Part shown: in pieces, positions 61,037-64,000 of the stretch | How the letters are laid out: each line of letters begins with the position of its first letter | Position numbering within the stretch: the stretch's first letter is position 1 | DNA from: Bacteriovoracaceae bacterium UBA4097 | GTDB lineage: Bacteria > Bdellovibrionota > Bacteriovoracia > Bacteriovoracales > Bacteriovoracaceae | Direction of reading: 5' to 3' | DNA length: 64,000 nt | Assembly: GCA_002381765.1 (NCBI GenBank) | Contig: DFXX01000037.1 | Span: 62,001 to 126,000, forward strand | The notes under the pieces: generated by a model | The model's input: only the letters and a program-made list of their open reading frames with translations | Database searches by the model: none | What the model was told of the DNA's origin: nothing | Translations under genes and position numbers: made by a program

Positions 61037-61573
61037 TTAGTCTTCGTAGATCTCTTCAGGGGTTTGTGGCTCCACATGGGAGGGGCGGCTTTCCATATAA
61101 TAGATGATTAAGAGCCCTAGGGTGAGAAGAACACTCATAATAATGATCCTGAGTTTGGCCGGATCCTTCTTGCTTGTAGGAGCTTTGACCTTCTCAACAG
61201 ACTCTATTGGTTTGCTCAGATTTGGTGAGGATATGGTGGCATTGGCCCTAATCCGGGATGAGGTATGAGTCCGAGGGATCTGGAGCTCAATTTCCATGGA
61301 TTGAACTGGACCAAAGGAGAGAGCGAGGTAAAGAGGATAGTGGGTCTTAATTCCTGGTTCGAGTTTCTTATCTTCGATAAAAACACCGTTTATACTATCC
61401 AGATCGGTCACATAGACCTCTCCGTCTACGACATCAATTTGGCAGTGGGTACGGGAGATACCTTCATGAGAAATGACAATATCAGACTTGGCGGATCGAC
61501 CGATGATAAAAGAATGTTTCTTTGTCTCAAATTCTAAAATTTTATCATCGATAGTTTTAATGAGAAGCCGCAT
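61037..61573 (-). CDS. FHA-domain membrane protein, small
   Basis: 178 aa from the ATG at 61573, preferred over the TTG at 61594 because a TATAAT box lies 7 nt before it. FHA domain (about 1-95): IIGRSAKSDIVI, ISRTHCQI and DLDSINGVFI, a full phosphothreonine-binding set. A Ser/Pro/Lys linker leads to one C-terminal transmembrane helix (about 141-160). Orientation would put the FHA domain in the cytoplasm. Confidence 0.78.
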   Translation of the reverse strand: MRLLIKTIDDKILEFETKKHSFIIGRSAKSDIVISHEGISRTHCQIDVVDGEVYVTDLDSINGVFIEDKKLEPGIKTHYPLYLALSFGPVQSMEIELQIPRTHTSSRIRANATISSPNLSKPIESVEKVKAPTSKKDPAKLRIIIMSVLLTLGLLIIYYMESRPSHVEPQTPEEIYED

Positions 61574-61580
61574 GGTTGAA

Positions 61581-61610
61581 ATTATAAAAGCCAACTGCGG
61601 CCATTAGCAA
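61581..61610 (-). promoter_or_regulatory. Predicted promoter of the small FHA gene (leaderless)
   Basis: Minus strand: -35-like TTGCTA (61605-61610), 18 bp, consensus -10 TATAAT (61581-61586), 7 nt to the ATG at 61573. Confidence 0.55.
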
Positions 61611-61631
61611 TTAAAAACTATGCTCTAGAGC

Positions 61632-63107
61632 TTAGAGTCCGAAGACTTCCTCATCAATAGGAGCAAGCCAAACATCAAAAATATCGGCTTCGGTCAGCTT
61701 GCCTTCTTTTTCAAAGACAAACTTTGCCTTCTCTCTAGCTCGTGCTCGATTTCCAAATGAGCTAGGAGTTCTGGTTGAATAGTTTAATCGAATCTCTTTC
61801 ACATGCTTCTCTGAAAGCGAGATGATTTCAGATTTTTGAGACACTCCATCTGAATCTTTATCCTTCCAAAGGACGAGTTCCTTAAAAATAGGATCCTTGC
61901 TATCGATGACACCATCTCCGTTTAAGTCATGAATTTGGAGGGCCTCAAAACCATTATTGAAGGTTTCACTTTGACCAAAGAGTTGAGAGTTCTTTGTAAT
62001 GGATTCTTCTCCCTGTAAGTGGGCCAGGAAATATCCAGGAGCATTCTCTTCGGGCCAGTTAACTCTCGCTCCTTCAGGGTTTCCATAAAGTGGGAAAAAA
62101 GAGACTCCTTTAAATTCAGGATAGTCCTTTTCAAAGAAGAGCATAAGAGGAGAGTAGAACCCACCGCAGAAGCCTTGAGAACCAGGAAATTTTACGACGG
62201 TGGAAAAGCTTTTATTGGCATTGGTCTTATCGAAGTTTTCCTGCTCGCGAACAGCCGTAAGAGTCCTTGTTCCATCTTGAATATAACTTAAGGTTGAGCG
62301 AGGTGGCTCAACCGGCTGAACCCTTCCATGCCTTACGGGAACTTTTGTTTCCACTGACTTTAAGGGCTCTTGCAGTTGCACCTTTATCTGATTGGTGGTT
62401 GCAAAAACTTCGGCGGTTTTAATTTCTTTACCATCTTTGAAGACCTTCACAAGATTTGAGTAATTGGGCATTTGAGAAGGAAAGTAGCAGCTTACTTTCG
62501 TATTCAGTACATGGGATGCTTTAGGATTGTTACTGCTGAATTTATAGAGGCAAGTAATGTTTTTATCGATGTTGCCGGTTCCTATCAGATTGGCCTCAAG
62601 AGGGCGGGCCGCATATCGCGTCCAATCAGAGCCTCCACCGCGATTACTGGAACTCTTCCAACCACTGACCTTGTAGTGAAAGGATTTATTGTCCATCCAA
62701 GGAATGACACAATCGATATCTTTATGGCCCGGCTTATCCATCTCTTGCTCTGGACGGAATTCGCAATCCATCCGGACACCTTCGGAAGCAAAGGTGAGTT
62801 TGCCTGGAAAAACGATTTGAATATTATCTTTCCGACTGGCCGTTTTACTGTTGCTCAGTTTCATGGTCATGGAGATATCACCATTAGGTCTAAGCTGATT
62901 GGTTTCATTATAGGCCCGAAGATTTGTTCCAAAGCAGTAAGGTCTAAGATTAATTTCCAACTCACATCCCCCGTTTGCACAGGGGCTTTTCTTACTGGCC
63001 CCAATGGGAGGGGTGGCCACTTGAGAAGATCCGAAGGGGGCCACGGTAAATTGGGCTTCAGCAGTCGGCACCATTATGAGGGCCAGGAGCATTAAATGAT
63101 ATCGCAT
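61632..63107 (-). CDS. Exported protein with EF-hand-like calcium motifs
   Basis: 491 aa. Signal peptide ending about PTAEAQ. A long region of beta type with several Cys (CANGGCELE, GGFCGGFYS) runs to about residue 370. Two EF-hand/dockerin-like loops follow, DLNGDGVIDSKD and DKDSDGVSQKSE, near residues 396-430; both have Asp at 1, 3 and 5. Likely calcium-binding in the periplasm or outside. Starts 17 bp after the partial gene upstream, so the two are probably one operon; function unknown. Confidence 0.6.
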   Translation of the reverse strand: MRYHLMLLALIMVPTAEAQFTVAPFGSSQVATPPIGASKKSPCANGGCELEINLRPYCFGTNLRAYNETNQLRPNGDISMTMKLSNSKTASRKDNIQIVFPGKLTFASEGVRMDCEFRPEQEMDKPGHKDIDCVIPWMDNKSFHYKVSGWKSSSNRGGGSDWTRYAARPLEANLIGTGNIDKNITCLYKFSSNNPKASHVLNTKVSCYFPSQMPNYSNLVKVFKDGKEIKTAEVFATTNQIKVQLQEPLKSVETKVPVRHGRVQPVEPPRSTLSYIQDGTRTLTAVREQENFDKTNANKSFSTVVKFPGSQGFCGGFYSPLMLFFEKDYPEFKGVSFFPLYGNPEGARVNWPEENAPGYFLAHLQGEESITKNSQLFGQSETFNNGFEALQIHDLNGDGVIDSKDPIFKELVLWKDKDSDGVSQKSEIISLSEKHVKEIRLNYSTRTPSSFGNRARAREKAKFVFEKEGKLTEADIFDVWLAPIDEEVFGL

Positions 63108-63124
63108 ATGAAAACCTCTTAACC

Positions 63125-64000
63125 CTATTTTACACTCTTGCGGGCCTTCACCTTATGCATCTTGTATTCAATAGTGGGATTTGAAACACTAATTCTTGTA
63201 AATTCAAGGCTTTTGATTCCAGACATTAAGATATGCGGGTTTTGAAATTCTAACCTATTACCAACGATAGTTGCCGGTGTGCGCTTTAATTGGATAGTGT
63301 GGTCTAAGGAGGTAGGGTTTTTCCTTTCTAAATGATATCGGACTAACTCCACGGGGGTGATGCTAGTTCGATTATCACCGCCAGGAATATAGGGTAGTTT
63401 TTCATAATAGGTCTGGGCCGAATGAACTCCCGTTGAGAGATCGATCAGTCCCCGGCAGTTACCATTTACTCCCGGCCGACAAAGCTTATAGCGCGTTCTT
63501 AAGAGATTGGGAGTTTCTTGCACATTTACAAAAGAGAGTTCTCTCTCATCTTGATTCACTACACCTAAGAAATGCAGAGGTCTCTTAACCACATAATTGC
63601 AGCTGCCTGCTGGATTACAGGTCAGGGGACAGGAGTTATCAGCATTTATGGTCTCGGCGCGAGTCATGCAGTCATAAAAATCCATTTCGGACTCAACCAA
63701 GAGGAGACGATTTTTCTCCCAAGGAGATTCTGGTCGATGGGCCTTGGAGATGGATTCATTTTCATTGGCCACTCTCCAATTCATGGCCGCATAACGATTG
63801 TTTGTGCCGTAGACAAAAGTGGGTTCAATGGTAAATTTCAGACTCTCCGGACCAATGGGCTTTTTTACCAAGAGATAAAATGGCCTAGATTTCGTCTGTC
63901 CTGCCGGGATTTCGAGAGTGAATTTGCGCGAGCATCGATTATTTTTGCAAAGCTCATTTCTAGCAAGAATAAAAAATGGCAATCCATTGTCATCTGCCAG
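63125..64000 (-). CDS. Hypothetical protein, 5' end beyond the window
   Basis: At least 291 codons; the frame is open to the window edge, so the first internal TTG at 63982 is not a real start. Contains several Cys (NELCKNNRCSRKF, CPLTCNPAGSCNY, CRPGVNGNCRG), suggesting an exported disulfide-bonded protein; the beta-type pattern EIPAGQTKSRPFYLLV is common in extracellular domains. Cotranscribed with the EF-hand protein gene downstream. Not recognised. Confidence 0.55.
   Translation of the reverse strand: MADDNGLPFFILARNELCKNNRCSRKFTLEIPAGQTKSRPFYLLVKKPIGPESLKFTIEPTFVYGTNNRYAAMNWRVANENESISKAHRPESPWEKNRLLLVESEMDFYDCMTRAETINADNSCPLTCNPAGSCNYVVKRPLHFLGVVNQDERELSFVNVQETPNLLRTRYKLCRPGVNGNCRGLIDLSTGVHSAQTYYEKLPYIPGGDNRTSITPVELVRYHLERKNPTSLDHTIQLKRTPATIVGNRLEFQNPHILMSGIKSLEFTRISVSNPTIEYKMHKVKARKSVK

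Noticed and set aside
1..64000. tRNA, rRNA, CRISPR arrays or transposases
   Set aside because: None could be recognised by eye on either strand; a tRNA or covariance-model scan would be needed to exclude short RNA genes fully.

Overview
The window looks like a chromosomal segment of a predatory-type bacterium of the phylum Bdellovibrionota, most likely the Bacteriovorax/Peredibacter side (class Bacteriovoracia). This is inferred from the moderately AT-rich base composition, a TIGR02147-family regulator, an HTTM-DCC membrane protein, a bacterial histone-fold protein, many small exported proteins and lipoproteins, and FHA, GAF-kinase and CHASE2-cyclase signalling proteins. No rRNA, tRNA, CRISPR array or intact insertion sequence was seen.

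Layout. 0-5.5 kb: a JmjC/cupin oxygenase, a DoxX protein, a small lipoprotein, then a divergent ATP-grasp peptide-modification module (RLAN-RimK ligase plus aspartoacylase-like enzyme, facing a GNAT-C39 peptidase fusion). 5.5-12.2 kb: an FHA protein, a RoxA-like di-haem cytochrome, a receiver-like protein, exported proteins and a carboxylesterase. 12.4-24.7 kb: TCA-cycle genes (sucA-sucB-lpd and acnA) enclosing a duplicated pair of GAF histidine-kinase and membrane-protein genes, one kinase copy lacking its phospho-accepting His. 24.7-32.2 kb: SDR, dihydroorotase-like, EEP phosphatase-like, LysM lytic transglycosylase, RimB-like retropepsin, PhhB and a lipoprotein gamma-glutamyltransferase. 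32.2-36.7 kb: an AT-rich accessory stretch with small exported proteins, an HTH protein, a TIGR02147 regulator, several gene-free hairpins, and a decayed second copy of the ggt 3' end with its terminator. 36.7-37.1 kb: a protein with two fused histone folds.

37.2-49.7 kb is the most distinctive part. Two convergent operons carry a ketoacyl synthase, an acyl carrier protein, a CrtI-like flavoprotein and OleA-OleB-OleC-(AI-2E permease)-OleD on the plus strand. The minus strand carries a second CrtI-like flavoprotein, a ketoreductase, a dehydratase and an enoyl reductase. Together they form a near-complete dedicated type II fatty acid synthase feeding a head-to-head (Ole) long-chain hydrocarbon pathway, with two redox flavoproteins that could set the unsaturation or further modify the chains. 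The product cannot be read from the sequence.

49.8-64 kb: HTTM-DCC protein, CHASE2 nucleotide cyclase, hemF, a small membrane protein, an Rrf2-sufBCDS-nfu Fe-S assembly operon, a second FHA membrane protein and two exported proteins, the last running off the window.

Expression signals. Many genes have clear Shine-Dalgarno sequences and tight ATGA/TAATG-type couplings inside operons. At least seven first genes instead have a sigma70-like -10 box ending 6-8 nt before the start codon and no Shine-Dalgarno, which suggests leaderless mRNAs. Start positions were corrected from the longest open frame where a Shine-Dalgarno, promoter or signal peptide argued for it.
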